Shown in pieces: positions 7,759-16,827 of a DNA stretch of 29,958 nt; position 1 is the stretch's first letter, and each line of letters begins with the position of its first letter. This DNA comes from a virus. The position numbers and the translations under genes are program-made. The notes under the pieces were generated by a model, which saw only the letters and a list, made by a program, of their open reading frames with translations, made no database searches and was not told the origin of the DNA. Location: positions 1 to 29,958 of the IMG/VR virus record IMGVR_UViG_3300020457_000056; one strand, 5' to 3'.

Positions 7759-7765
7759 ATTTATT
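7758..7765 (-). promoter_or_regulatory. Probable late promoter variant AATAAATA for gp20
   Basis: AATAAATA on the minus strand matches the relaxed marine form NATAAATA. The expected start near 7752 falls inside the hairpin's first arm. New transcripts would therefore lose most of that arm, while read-through RNA from gene 19 would fold it. Confidence 0.55.
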
Positions 7766-7768
7766 ACA

Positions 7769-8296
7769 TTAACTAGTAGTACCAGATTCCCAATACTGTA
7801 CTTGAAACTCAACCGTAAATTCTTCAATCTGATTTTCACTATCGTATGAAAGATCGATTGCAGAAATATTGGTTGGGAAGGTACCGCGGAAATCATAACG
7901 CTTGACTGATTCACCGGCTTTATTAAGCTGTTCAACAATCATATCGGCTTGATAATCAACTGGATTAACAAGACCGGTATTTGCATTATGTTGGTTGATA
8001 CCATTACTCCATCGCTCCATAGCATCTCGTACTGCGAAGTCTGTATCGTTTATAATTGTAACTGTCCATGGCTCAAATGTTCTATCACCTGCAATCTGCA
8101 ATTGTCTTCCACGGAATGGAACTACAATTGGATTAATTACAGATGCTGGAAGTTGAGCTGCCTTACACATGAATGATGATAATTCGACATCACCCGCTGC
8201 ATATGATGGAAAGTTCATTGTGACCTTAAACAGGTTGTTACGAGCACCGCCGCCAACCAGTTTGGATTTAAAATCATCTACGCCTAAAATTGCCAT
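7769..8296 (-). CDS. gp19: Tail tube protein gp19
   Basis: 175 residues; T4 gp19 is 163. It is the subunit of the inner tail tube through which DNA passes. It starts MAILGVDDFKSKLVGGGARN and includes FKVTMNFPSY, FRGRQLQIAGDRTFEPWTVTI (about 62-82) and a C-terminal IEEFTVEFQVQYWE beta segment, all typical of the T4-like tube fold. It follows tail sheath 18 by 11 bases and probably shares its transcript. Confidence 0.95.
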   Translation of the reverse strand: MAILGVDDFKSKLVGGGARNNLFKVTMNFPSYAAGDVELSSFMCKAAQLPASVINPIVVPFRGRQLQIAGDRTFEPWTVTIINDTDFAVRDAMERWSNGINQHNANTGLVNPVDYQADMIVEQLNKAGESVKRYDFRGTFPTNISAIDLSYDSENQIEEFTVEFQVQYWESGTTS

Positions 8297-8307
8297 TGTC
8301 TATCTCC

Positions 8308-10065
8308 TTATGTTCCAGCTATCTCACTGAAATCTACGCCTGTTCGTGTGGCAATAAAATTCAGAGTGATAAAGTTGATTGACCTAGCAGGCTGAATGAA
8401 GATGTCAGCTACAAACTTATTGGTATCAATGATGTTACTAGTATTATTAGTTTCATCACATATTACCTTAAAGTCTGTGATACCTCTTCGACCCTGAACC
8501 TCTCTTAAGAAAGGCTCAACCAAGTTTCTAAATTGTGCTCTTGTAAATTCATCGTTGAATTCAAAGAGTTGAAACTTAGAAGCTGTAGAGATTGCTTTTT
8601 CAAGAACAATGAAGAGTCGTCTTACATTGATTCTATCAAAGGCTGAAGGTCTTGATAGGAGTGTTTTATCTCCGAAAAGAACCATACCTTCGCCTGGGAA
8701 AGCAACAATAGGATTGACTCTTGCTTTATAAAGAGTATCTCTTTCTGCTTGCTTTGGATTAAAATTGACTCGAGTAGCGCCTAGGAATTGACCTCTGTTG
8801 AAGCCTGCAGGTGAGAACCATGCATCTGCAACGTTGTCTGTATTCGCTAGAAGACCGGCCATATGTCCACTTGAAGGAATATCAATAAATGCATCATTGT
8901 ATTTGTCATAAACTTTTACAGATGATGAAGTAAGAATTCCGTATGAACTTGAGGTTAGGTAGTCAGCAAATGCTTTTGCAAGAGCTGGTCTTGTTGTAGC
9001 TGCTGTTCCTCCGCCAACGAGTGTTACTGAAGAATGTGCACTTGGATTTGTTGAATAACCTACAGGTGGTGATATGCAACATACTGCATCTTTTCTTGCT
9101 TCACAAATTGCAATCAAATCGTTTGCAATTGCTACACAATCAGCACCTGAACCACCGAGAGCTTCATCGAGTGGAGGTGCAATCAAGATGTTAACATCAA
9201 AAGTTGATGCATCTTGAACTGAGTCAAATGCTATTTGGATTTCACCAGCTGTTGGTGCATCATCATCGGTTCCTCCTGATAAGCTAGTTGCTATTGCAGT
9301 TCCGCCATCTCCATCAAACACTTTGTTTGAAGCTTGTGCTGATAGTGAGATACCTGCATCAGTTAGACCTGTGTCATGATCCATCCAATAGATGTATTCT
9401 GATCCGCCGTTAACCACATCCTTATAAAAATTAGATGTGCCGTCTGCATTCTTGGCGTCTGCTGCCATAGATACGAATGCAAAAGTTTCTAGGACTGATC
9501 CAGCTGTTCCTGTCCATGCGCCATCTTCGTCTAAGACAATGATGTGCAATTCGTCAAGAGCACCTGTTACGCCTAGTGCAGTTGCAGTTGCTGATGTGCC
9601 TGGTGCAGCATCAAACTGTCCTGCTTGATTCCAACTGGCAAAACCAGTTGATGAACACACTTCAACTCTTAGAGAGTTACCCAGTGTTCCGGGAAACTTA
9701 GCTGCCCATGGGCCAACGCTGCCTTGTCCTGCTGAAAAGCTATTAGTATAGGTTTGACTATTTCCTATAAGTACGGCAGATCCACTTGCAACGGCATTAA
9801 GCGCGTCTGTGGAAGCCCTAATAACTCTCAGATCATTACCGTACTGAAGAAACGCTGCAGCGGTAAAGTAGAATTTGTTATTGACAGAGTTGGGAACACC
9901 AAAAGTTTCAGCCAAGTCATTTTCTGAGGTGACCTGAGTCGGAATCCCCATAGGACCCCACGAGAATGCACCCGCGAAAGCTCCAATGGAAGAAGAGACT
10001 GCAGGAACAACGTTAGTGAGATCAACCTCACGTACGCGTACACCTGGAGATACTTGGAAAGACAT
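8308..10065 (-). CDS. gp18: Contractile tail sheath protein gp18
   Basis: 585 residues; T4 gp18 is 659. The N-terminus SPGVRVREVDLTNVVPAVSSSIGAFAGAFSWGP (6-38) and the C-terminal third are classic: VNPIVAFPGEGMVLFGDKTL, INVRRLFIVLEKAI, FEFNDEFTRAQFRNLVEPFL and NFITLNFIATRTGVDFSEI. The central region (about 150-300) is a variable protruding domain. An AAGGGGA ribosome-binding site precedes the ATG, and a late promoter lies 62 bases upstream. Confidence 0.97.
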   Translation of the reverse strand: MSFQVSPGVRVREVDLTNVVPAVSSSIGAFAGAFSWGPMGIPTQVTSENDLAETFGVPNSVNNKFYFTAAAFLQYGNDLRVIRASTDALNAVASGSAVLIGNSQTYTNSFSAGQGSVGPWAAKFPGTLGNSLRVEVCSSTGFASWNQAGQFDAAPGTSATATALGVTGALDELHIIVLDEDGAWTGTAGSVLETFAFVSMAADAKNADGTSNFYKDVVNGGSEYIYWMDHDTGLTDAGISLSAQASNKVFDGDGGTAIATSLSGGTDDDAPTAGEIQIAFDSVQDASTFDVNILIAPPLDEALGGSGADCVAIANDLIAICEARKDAVCCISPPVGYSTNPSAHSSVTLVGGGTAATTRPALAKAFADYLTSSSYGILTSSSVKVYDKYNDAFIDIPSSGHMAGLLANTDNVADAWFSPAGFNRGQFLGATRVNFNPKQAERDTLYKARVNPIVAFPGEGMVLFGDKTLLSRPSAFDRINVRRLFIVLEKAISTASKFQLFEFNDEFTRAQFRNLVEPFLREVQGRRGITDFKVICDETNNTSNIIDTNKFVADIFIQPARSINFITLNFIATRTGVDFSEIAGT

Positions 10066-10126
10066 TTTTATTCCCCTTCTAAATTAACATTAAATGATTA
10101 TCATAATACGGTAATGTTCACAATAT

Positions 10127-10134
10127 TATTTATA
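10127..10134 (-). promoter_or_regulatory. T4-type late promoter for tail genes 18-19
   Basis: Exact TATAAATA in the 81-base gap between terminase 17 and sheath 18. The predicted start is near 10121, leaving a leader of about 56 bases to the gp18 ATG at 10065. The octamer overlaps its own reverse complement (TATTTATAAATA), but only the minus-strand reading has a gene in front of it. Confidence 0.88.
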
Positions 10135-10146
10135 AATAATTAAAAC

Positions 10147-11748
10147 CTAGTATAATCCGGTCTTTGATACAGTTTTCCATAACTCACCTTGAATAACCTC
10201 TTCTTCTTCAACTTTATTGTCTGGCATGAATCCAACTGGTGTAAGTTCTTCTTCTAGCGCTTTCATATGTTCACTGAACATCATATCTTTTACATTAATA
10301 TCTGTCATTTCCGCAAAGTAAAATGTGGTTGCAAACCAACCAAATAATACTAAATTCATAACTAAATCATCATGGTTGGTGGCTTCAGCTTCATAACTTG
10401 TACCTTTTGCCACAAATGTAGATAACTCCATGATGGTGTCTGCATCTACAATATCTAATTTAAAGTTTTCTATAAAGTCTTTTAAATTAGAACATCCTAT
10501 TCTTTTAACTTTCTTTGTCATTAAGACACCTACAGCATTTGATTTTACTGCAGATTCTACATAAACGTTTTCATATTCTAAATCATAATATAAACCATTA
10601 CAAACTACCGCGCCTGAGTCATTGTTCTCAATAACCACATAAGCATCATTGTAGGTTTTCGCATATTTATAGATAATATCAGGGAAGAGCAATGGAGAGA
10701 TATTATTATCGCGATAAACAGCGACCTGTTTAAACGGGCGTGCGCTAATATCGATCACATTAAATGTAGAATAATCCAGACCTCTTCCCTTCGCGCTATC
10801 AACAAAAATCATGTATTTTGCACCAGCAGCAGGCTTCTGATAAACTGCTACAGATTCTTGTCGGTAGATTGGCGGTTGAGCTTTGAGTTGTAGAAGTATA
10901 TTCCCTGAAATAAGAGTGTTTCCAGTTCCGTGAAAGTTATTACCGAACTCTTGGTCAAATTGTAATTCTGACGTATTTGCAATTGTTTGTTCTTTCCACT
11001 CTTCATCACGGCCAGGTACATCCCACCAATCAATCCTAAAAGGTTGATAGTCATTAGTCTTTTGTACAGCACCTTCCCATAGTTTATGAAATACATTTCC
11101 AACTCCATTAGCTGTTGAAGTAATAATTACTTTAGTATCTTCACCTGAAGATACCACAGGATATGTTGATGTGTAAAACTTTGCAGCATCTTCTACAAAA
11201 GCAAACTCATCCAAAAATAATAAGTTAACTGACATACCTCGGATAGATGATCCTGAAGTTGCAGCAGCAACAATTCTACTATTGTTACTAAATTCTAAAT
11301 TACCTTTATTAACAATCTTACATCCTGGCTGTAAAAAGAAAGGTAAGTTTTCAAGAGCAATTTGTATTCTTGCCAACATCTCTCTTGCAGTAGCACCTTT
11401 ATTTGCTAGTATCGCTACTGTTTTTTCAGGATTAAATATTGCATACCATAAGATATAAACGACCGAACTAATTGATTTACCTGATTGGCGACAGGCCAAT
11501 ACAATGCTAAATCGATTTGAGTTAAATGTCTTAAACATCTTTTCCTGATAATCATAAAGATCAAAAGATATAAGACCTTCATCAAGTGAAATAATTTTTA
11601 TGTATTTTTTAGCAAAATACACAGGATCTTTCATGCATTTTGCATATTCAAATACTTCGTCTTGGTTCCATTGTTGTTCTACGCCATCCCTTTTAATTTG
11701 AGGATTGCCAAGGTAACCAAACTCACTATTCTTTAGGGACGTGCTCAA
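10147..11748 (-). CDS. gp17: Terminase large subunit gp17 (packaging motor ATPase/nuclease)
   Basis: 533 residues; T4 gp17 is 610. ATPase domain: Walker A VLACRQSGKS (83-92), Walker B LLFLDEF (176-182) and the coupling motif ITSTANG (209-215). RNase H-like nuclease domain: MIFVDSAKGRG with Asp317, VVIENNDSGA with Glu374, and NHDDLVM with Asp460/461. The gene overlaps gp16 by 23 bases. The start is TTG at 11748: no in-frame ATG or GTG lies between it and the conserved GNPQIKRDGVEQQW segment, and the next Met (39) would delete that segment. A weak AAGAG stands upstream. Confidence 0.97.
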   Translation of the reverse strand: MSTSLKNSEFGYLGNPQIKRDGVEQQWNQDEVFEYAKCMKDPVYFAKKYIKIISLDEGLISFDLYDYQEKMFKTFNSNRFSIVLACRQSGKSISSVVYILWYAIFNPEKTVAILANKGATAREMLARIQIALENLPFFLQPGCKIVNKGNLEFSNNSRIVAAATSGSSIRGMSVNLLFLDEFAFVEDAAKFYTSTYPVVSSGEDTKVIITSTANGVGNVFHKLWEGAVQKTNDYQPFRIDWWDVPGRDEEWKEQTIANTSELQFDQEFGNNFHGTGNTLISGNILLQLKAQPPIYRQESVAVYQKPAAGAKYMIFVDSAKGRGLDYSTFNVIDISARPFKQVAVYRDNNISPLLFPDIIYKYAKTYNDAYVVIENNDSGAVVCNGLYYDLEYENVYVESAVKSNAVGVLMTKKVKRIGCSNLKDFIENFKLDIVDADTIMELSTFVAKGTSYEAEATNHDDLVMNLVLFGWFATTFYFAEMTDINVKDMMFSEHMKALEEELTPVGFMPDNKVEEEEVIQGELWKTVSKTGLY

Positions 11749-12079
11749 CGGTTTTCTCTTTCTTCTTCGCCTTGTCTATCAACATTCGTTGAAGATCGGT
11801 TGTGGATCCTACGAATACATTATTTTGTGTCATATTATTTGGAAGAGATAGTTTATCATGATCAATCTCTTTTTTATCCTTTTGAAGTTTCATCAGCTTT
11901 TCAACCACGTCAGCGTTTTGTCTGATGGAATTTGAAAGAACTTCAAAAGCTCTTGGGTGCTCGCTTTCACGAGCAAGATCTAATAGAAGGTCAATACCTT
12001 CTTGTCCTTTTTCTGCCAGATTGTAATACATACTTCTGGTAAAATCGTAATCGTCCTGTACTTCTTTTTTATCGGTCAT
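11726..12079 (-). CDS. gp16: Terminase small subunit gp16
   Basis: 117 residues; T4 gp16 is 164. It recognises DNA and regulates the gp17 motor. The protein is helical: DYDFTRSMYYNLAEKGQEGI (10-29), then HPRAFEVLSNSIRQNADVVEKLMKLQKDKKEID, the oligomerisation helix region typical of marine T4-like gp16. The start ATG overlaps the gp15 stop as ATGA (12079-12076). The last 23 bases overlap the start of gp17, so 15, 16 and 17 are translationally linked. Confidence 0.92.
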   Translation of the reverse strand: MTDKKEVQDDYDFTRSMYYNLAEKGQEGIDLLLDLARESEHPRAFEVLSNSIRQNADVVEKLMKLQKDKKEIDHDKLSLPNNMTQNNVFVGSTTDLQRMLIDKAKKKEKTVEHVPKE

Positions 12080-13068
12080 AGTGGTAAATCCGTTACGGTT
12101 GCAATAGTTCCTACGGCACTTGAACTTGCACCTGTTATTGTTTCTCCTACCACAAAGTTTGCATCTAGGCCTCCTAGTTTCAACGTTGATCCTGATGCAG
12201 TTAGATTTGATTGTTGTACCATTGTTGCAGTTGCTCCTGATACAGAACCAGTAACACTTTCGTTTGCTTGGTACGTAGCAGTAGAACCTGTTGTGATTGT
12301 GACTCGTTGAAAGTCTGGTACAGTTGGAAAACTAAATGTATTTGTTACTGTAAAATCGTCTCCTGGTTGAGCGTTAGTCGGATTAGTTGTAGTAGTTATC
12401 TTCTCCATTATCGCATTAGTGCTAAACTGATTGACATCAGTAATGACTGTTCTAATAAATCCAGATGCTGATTTTGGTCCATAAAATCTTACCCTTGTTT
12501 CGAAGTCTAGTGTGTAAATGATTGCTCTTCTCGATAAAAAATCTCCTTCATAGTCATCGTTGAGAGCTATTGAAGTTAAAGTTATCGGTGTATCAGCTTT
12601 AAATACACCATTGGCTTCTTTCACCGTGACTGTATATTCAGGTTGAAAGAAAGGCAATATCTGCTCAAGTATCTGCAAAGCATCGTCTTGTTGCTTTGTT
12701 ATGATATTGAGTTGAAAACCAATACGGTAGGGGACTGGACCGAGATACTTATCTCTTTTATTTGTTACCGTAGAGTTAACGACTTGGTTTGTATTCTTAG
12801 ATAATTTTGTATTTGTGTCATACTGCAAGTTTGTAATTTCAAATGACATTCGCGGAAGTTTTATAGCAACGTTAGGACTATTAAGATCAGGTCTTGATTC
12901 AATCCTCGCCAAAAACTTTTGTCTTGGTCCATATGCCAAAGGTACTCTTGCAGAAGATAAAACTTTGTTACTGCCGTCTCTCTTGACAACACTAATATTA
13001 TTAAATATAGTTCCAAACACTGCAACCATATTTCTTATTGAGTTATGATAGAAAGGATCTCCAAACAT
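12076..13068 (-). CDS. gp15: Tail sheath terminator/stabilizer gp15 with C-terminal beta-repeat extension
   Basis: 330 residues against 272 in T4. Residues 1 to about 250 match marine gp15: MFGDPFYHNSIRNMVAVFGTIFNNI, a PRMSFEI strand near 72-78, PVPYRIGFQLNIITKQQDDALQILEQILPFF and DFETRVRFYGP. It caps the contracted tail at the neck. Residues about 256-330 are an added segment with two copies of a motif like (V/I)TGxxSxA (SVTGSVSGATATM at 271-283 and TITGASSSAVGTI at 310-322). Related motifs occur inside gp13 and gp14. The start overlaps the gp14 stop as TAATG. Confidence 0.93.
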   Translation of the reverse strand: MFGDPFYHNSIRNMVAVFGTIFNNISVVKRDGSNKVLSSARVPLAYGPRQKFLARIESRPDLNSPNVAIKLPRMSFEITNLQYDTNTKLSKNTNQVVNSTVTNKRDKYLGPVPYRIGFQLNIITKQQDDALQILEQILPFFQPEYTVTVKEANGVFKADTPITLTSIALNDDYEGDFLSRRAIIYTLDFETRVRFYGPKSASGFIRTVITDVNQFSTNAIMEKITTTTNPTNAQPGDDFTVTNTFSFPTVPDFQRVTITTGSTATYQANESVTGSVSGATATMVQQSNLTASGSTLKLGGLDANFVVGETITGASSSAVGTIATVTDLPL

Positions 13069-14000
13069 TAGAAAGTCTCACTTGGATCGCCGAAAGGATT
13101 AGTTTCGGTAAAGTCTATTATTGAATCGCCTTCAACTTCAAATTCTCTGTTGTCGGCAATAGCATCTTCTGGATTGAGTATGCCAGTTTGTGTCGTTGAC
13201 AATCCGTATGCTGTGTTGATTGTCCACTGTACTCCACTTTCATCAGCTGATTCTAAGTTTCCACCAACAGTGAATTCTCTTACTGTTGCATCAGTGCTTC
13301 CGACTTGAACAATGTGAACTGTTGAAGATGTGGCACCTCTTTCCCATCTTGCAATCTCGCCTGTAACTCTTATAGGATTGCCGCTTCCGTCTGTACCAAA
13401 TTGTTTATATACCTTTTCGCCTACAACACCATTTCTACTTCCAAATGAAACATCCAATGCAATTGATGATGCATAGCTTGCTTCAAAATCGTCAATCTCT
13501 TTAATACCTGTATCAATTTTTTCGTTGCTGTATTCAAACTTCTCACATTCAAGTTTATATACTGGAAGATTACTTAACTGATAGAATGGTTGTTCATGCT
13601 CAACAAACTTAATTTCAAACATAGATCTTGAAAGAGGTAAGAATATTAAGTCACCTTCAACAGGTCGTACAGTATTAATATTATTGTTGAATATTCCGAT
13701 GAGTTGTTCCCATCTGCGTCTTGATAAAATAAACGTAGCCTGATCTCTTACTTCTAAACCAAACTTACCGAGTAAATCACCTTCACCAGCAAATCCATCT
13801 GTGTTTTCAATATACATCTCTATATCGTATGCATCTGTAAATCTTGCATAGTCTTCATTTAATAGTTCATCTATAGTAATAGATTCACGAGGAATGTACT
13901 TAACATCCTGCCCATAGAATTTAAGTGATTCAATTACGAGATCTTCATAAAGGAATTGTTCTTGTTTATTTTTCTGAGAGAAGTATACGTTAGTTGGCAT
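13068..14000 (-). CDS. gp14: Neck protein gp14 with inserted beta domain
   Basis: 310 residues against 256 in T4. The start MPTNVYFSQKNKQEQFLYEDLVIESLKFYGQDV and the end IIDFTETNPFGDPSETF are typical of T4-like neck proteins that complete the head for tail joining. Residues about 208-268 form an added beta-rich stretch (VTGEIARWERG, then EFTVGGNLESADESGVQWTI), of the same style as the inserts in gp13 and gp15. The gene begins 3 bases after the gp13 stop. Confidence 0.93.
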   Translation of the reverse strand: MPTNVYFSQKNKQEQFLYEDLVIESLKFYGQDVKYIPRESITIDELLNEDYARFTDAYDIEMYIENTDGFAGEGDLLGKFGLEVRDQATFILSRRRWEQLIGIFNNNINTVRPVEGDLIFLPLSRSMFEIKFVEHEQPFYQLSNLPVYKLECEKFEYSNEKIDTGIKEIDDFEASYASSIALDVSFGSRNGVVGEKVYKQFGTDGSGNPIRVTGEIARWERGATSSTVHIVQVGSTDATVREFTVGGNLESADESGVQWTINTAYGLSTTQTGILNPEDAIADNREFEVEGDSIIDFTETNPFGDPSETF

Positions 14001-14003
14001 GAT

Positions 14004-14957
14004 TTACCCCATAAAAAAGTTCGGTGGCATTTCATACTTGAGTTGCATTTCTTCTTCTATCTCCTTAATTTCAGTACTGGCTTCTTCCATAATCTGCCTT
14101 CCACTAATTGTTACACCGCCAGGCAATTGCATTCCTTCGAATTTAGATAGGTTGTTTCCCCATTGCTTTTTAATAAGTGCAGTAAGGTATCTTTTTAAAA
14201 ACATATCATTAAACACATCTGTAAATGTTGTAGGATCTACGATACGAAAACATTCTACTACTACGTAGTTATCTTTCTTTGTATCGTTTTCCCAATCAAT
14301 ATCGATATGTAGGCGATTCATATGCCTATTGAATCTTATAGTTTCAGCGCCATTTAAAACTAAATGTAGCGTACTCATATATTGTTGTGTTTGATAATAC
14401 TTTGTGATTCCACCGCTCGTACGCATATCATATAAATCATTAAGATGTAACTGATATCTAACATCAAACATGTTGATACTTGAATCTTCATCATCTATTG
14501 GAAATATACGCTGTACAGTTGTGATTGCATCAGGAATTGGAATATATCCATTTTCAGTATCACCCTTTGTGATTGTCTGTATTGTTGCGGATGCTGATCC
14601 ACTTGTAATTGTTTCGGCCGCTTGAAAAGCAACTGTAGTATCTACAAGTGTATTGTATCTTATTGTTAATCCATCAATTTCTTTTATATGTGCTTGTGCT
14701 CCAGATGTTCCACCGGTAATTTTATCACCGACTTTAAATGTGCCAGAAACACTAGTCAACGCCAAAGCACTATTAGTTATCTTATGTTTAAGATAATCTT
14801 TATAGATTGCGTCTGAGTGATATTCTTGATAGAACTGAAAGGCCTCATCAGCTCTATCGTCAAGCTGTTCTTCATCAACATTGATTTCAATTACTGGATG
14901 ACCTAGGTTTCTTAGGCAGTAATCAATCAATGTTTGTCTTGTTGTAGGTTTAGCCAT
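14004..14957 (-). CDS. gp13: Neck protein gp13 with inserted beta domain
   Basis: 317 residues; T4 gp13 is 309, but the marine form without the insert would be about 240. It starts MAKPTTRQTLIDYCLRNLGHPVIEINVDEEQ, the usual marine gp13 opening, and ends QLKYEMPPNFFMG. The conserved body is split by residues about 62-133, which carry VGDKITGGTSGAQAHI (76-91) and AETITSGSASATI (114-126). The body resumes at GYIPIPDAITTVQRIFPI. With gp14 it forms the collar or neck at the portal. A late promoter lies 32 bases upstream. Confidence 0.93.
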   Translation of the reverse strand: MAKPTTRQTLIDYCLRNLGHPVIEINVDEEQLDDRADEAFQFYQEYHSDAIYKDYLKHKITNSALALTSVSGTFKVGDKITGGTSGAQAHIKEIDGLTIRYNTLVDTTVAFQAAETITSGSASATIQTITKGDTENGYIPIPDAITTVQRIFPIDDEDSSINMFDVRYQLHLNDLYDMRTSGGITKYYQTQQYMSTLHLVLNGAETIRFNRHMNRLHIDIDWENDTKKDNYVVVECFRIVDPTTFTDVFNDMFLKRYLTALIKKQWGNNLSKFEGMQLPGGVTISGRQIMEEASTEIKEIEEEMQLKYEMPPNFFMG

Positions 14958-14988
14958 GTTATCAGTCCTAGATAAATTATTCTAAGAC

Positions 14989-14996
14989 TATTTATA
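14989..14996 (-). promoter_or_regulatory. T4-type late promoter for 13-14-15-16-17
   Basis: Exact TATAAATA in the 59-base gap between the last adhesin gene and gp13. The predicted start is near 14983, with a leader of about 26 bases. It marks the end of the adhesin array and the start of the neck/terminase unit. Confidence 0.88.
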
Positions 14997-15016
14997 TAAA
15001 TTTGTATCTTAGTGAA

Positions 15017-16093
15017 TTAGCCTACCATATACATTGACCAAGCGGTCCAGTCTGCATTGTCTGGATGCCCTGCACCATTGAGCCAAATTCTTACTGTATC
15101 ATTAGCATTGATTTTTATCAATCCACACAGTGTACTAGTGACCCATCCGGTTTGATTATCAATTCCGTCAAATGTAAAACCGTTATAATATGCATTATTT
15201 ACGTAAACCTTATAGTTGCCAGCACCAGTGTTATATTGGTTTCCTAACATTAAATTAACTTGATATACACCAGAAGCAGGCGCAGTATAAATTCCGGTAG
15301 CTAATGCAAAATTACTACCTCCTGTTTCCCAAGTTTTAGTAAAGTCATACAGATATCCACTGTTGTATGACCGCGCTGATGTATGTCTGACATAAAAACC
15401 AGGATTATTAGGTTTTGATACAGAGCCATCAGCGTTAATTACCATGTTTAACGTATTGTTTGTAGCAAACTGCATAGGTACATTTTCATACCCCCAATGA
15501 TAAACACGATTGCCAGCCTCCATAGCTACGGCATAACCATCAGCGTTGGTAGTTCCACTCTCATTTGTAGTGAATTGAATACGAGATTGAGAGCTTGCCG
15601 TTGCTTTGTGAATATGTATATCATGTACAGGACTAGTAGTTCCGATGCCAATTCTATTATTAGAACTATCTATTTTTAAAGGACCAATTTCATCTGCAAA
15701 TTCGAGTTGGCCAGTTGCAGTTGCTCCACTTCCAGTTATACTCTTAACTTTTAAAAACTTATTCGCTGTAGGTGAGTTATCTGGTAGCTTTAACGTCCAA
15801 GACTGAGATGAACTATGAGGTGGTGATTGTAATGTAACTCCATGCGAATTTACATGACAGTTTAATTGAATTTTCCCTTCAATTGAACTTCCATCTCCTT
15901 TTGCCTCTAAACTTGGCACACTATTAGTTGATATTAAATTTAACTTCGCGGATGTTACTGCATCATCTTGTATTTCTGAAACTGTAATAGCATTGGCCGC
16001 AATATCTTCAGCAACAATAACATCTGCACCAATCTTTGATGTTCCTATTGCGTTATCCGCTATGCCGTCTGCTGTGATTTTATCTATTGCCAT
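15017..16093 (-). CDS. Adhesin-array protein: repeat N-module, GIGTTSP motif, C1q-like head
   Basis: 358 residues, the last and one of the largest array genes. Residues 1-51 (MAIDKITADGIADNAIGTSK to DDAVTSAKL) are a repeat module shared with the genes at 18650 and 21718. A middle section ends in NNRIGIGTTSP (about 144-154), a motif of phage fibres that often precedes a knob. Next comes KPNNPGFYVRH, then a C1q-like beta-sandwich with GIYTAPASGVYQVNL and a C-terminal TAWSMYMVG. I infer a trimeric receptor-binding or decoration protein. Start ATG with AGGATAAAG ribosome-binding sequence, shared with the upstream gene's stop region. Confidence 0.82.
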   Translation of the reverse strand: MAIDKITADGIADNAIGTSKIGADVIVAEDIAANAITVSEIQDDAVTSAKLNLISTNSVPSLEAKGDGSSIEGKIQLNCHVNSHGVTLQSPPHSSSQSWTLKLPDNSPTANKFLKVKSITGSGATATGQLEFADEIGPLKIDSSNNRIGIGTTSPVHDIHIHKATASSQSRIQFTTNESGTTNADGYAVAMEAGNRVYHWGYENVPMQFATNNTLNMVINADGSVSKPNNPGFYVRHTSARSYNSGYLYDFTKTWETGGSNFALATGIYTAPASGVYQVNLMLGNQYNTGAGNYKVYVNNAYYNGFTFDGIDNQTGWVTSTLCGLIKINANDTVRIWLNGAGHPDNADWTAWSMYMVG

Positions 16094-16097
16094 ATCT

Positions 16098-16823
16098 TTA
16101 TCCTAGTAAATATCCCCAAAAAACAGAACCCGATGGGTTAGTATGATAATATCCAGAAGAAGAGTTTTGGTAAAAAGCAAAATTGTCACTTGCAGATAGT
16201 TGAACTATTACAGATCCTACAACAGTTGGGTAATAATCATCACTTCCGCTACCTCCAGCGTTTATTTGGAAACCACTTGTAGAATTACCGCCATTTATAA
16301 AACCATATATATCTAACGGCTCATATTGGTATGCATATACACTAAAACCAAATATATATCTACCTGCAATCGGAGCTGTAAATTTGTAAGTGCTTGTGTT
16401 ATAATGATTTCCTATATTGTGACCACCTTTTGCAGCTGTTATATTTGGATATCTTAAATACTCTGCGCCCTGCCATTGCCCTGATCCTCCATGTGCAAGA
16501 AAGCTCGGTTGGTTTGGTTTTGTTACACGACCAAGACCATCAACCTTAAAATCTTCATTTCCACCATAATCTTGAACAATAAATGTACCAGCACCAGAAT
16601 TATTTGCACCACCTTTAGCGACAAGTGCTGTACCATTTCCACTTCCAGCTCCATTATGGAAAAACCCAGCATAATCAGAACCAGTGGATGTTGAAGAATG
16701 TAAAGTATAACTAGGAGATGTAGTTCCTATACCAACTCTATTATTGGCAGAATCAACTTTAATTGTAGATGTATCTACTGTAAGATCTGTTGTTGTCACG
16801 CCAGTATTTGTAATGGTTGTCAT
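16098..16823 (-). CDS. Adhesin-array protein: GIGTTSP motif and C1q-like head
   Basis: 241 residues. A short N-terminus (MTTITNTGVTTTDLTVDTST) leads to NNRVGIGTTSPSYTLH (27-42), then a Gly-rich segment and GRVTKPNQPSFLAHG. The head has HYNTSTYKFTAPIAGRYIFGFSVY, the F-x-A-P-x-x-G-x-Y-x-F core of C1q/TNF-like trimeric folds, and ends VFWGYLLG. It shares its organisation with both flanking genes, so the three look like diverged duplicates. Its last codons (LLG stop) plus four bases supply the ribosome-binding site of the next gene. Confidence 0.82.
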   Translation of the reverse strand: MTTITNTGVTTTDLTVDTSTIKVDSANNRVGIGTTSPSYTLHSSTSTGSDYAGFFHNGAGSGNGTALVAKGGANNSGAGTFIVQDYGGNEDFKVDGLGRVTKPNQPSFLAHGGSGQWQGAEYLRYPNITAAKGGHNIGNHYNTSTYKFTAPIAGRYIFGFSVYAYQYEPLDIYGFINGGNSTSGFQINAGGSGSDDYYPTVVGSVIVQLSASDNFAFYQNSSSGYYHTNPSGSVFWGYLLG

Positions 16824-16827
16824 ATCT

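Noticed and set aside
10664-10671. TATAAATA on the minus strand inside terminase gene 17
   Set aside because: It lies mid-gene in codons for IYKYAK, far from any downstream start, so it is explained by the protein sequence and AT-rich codons.
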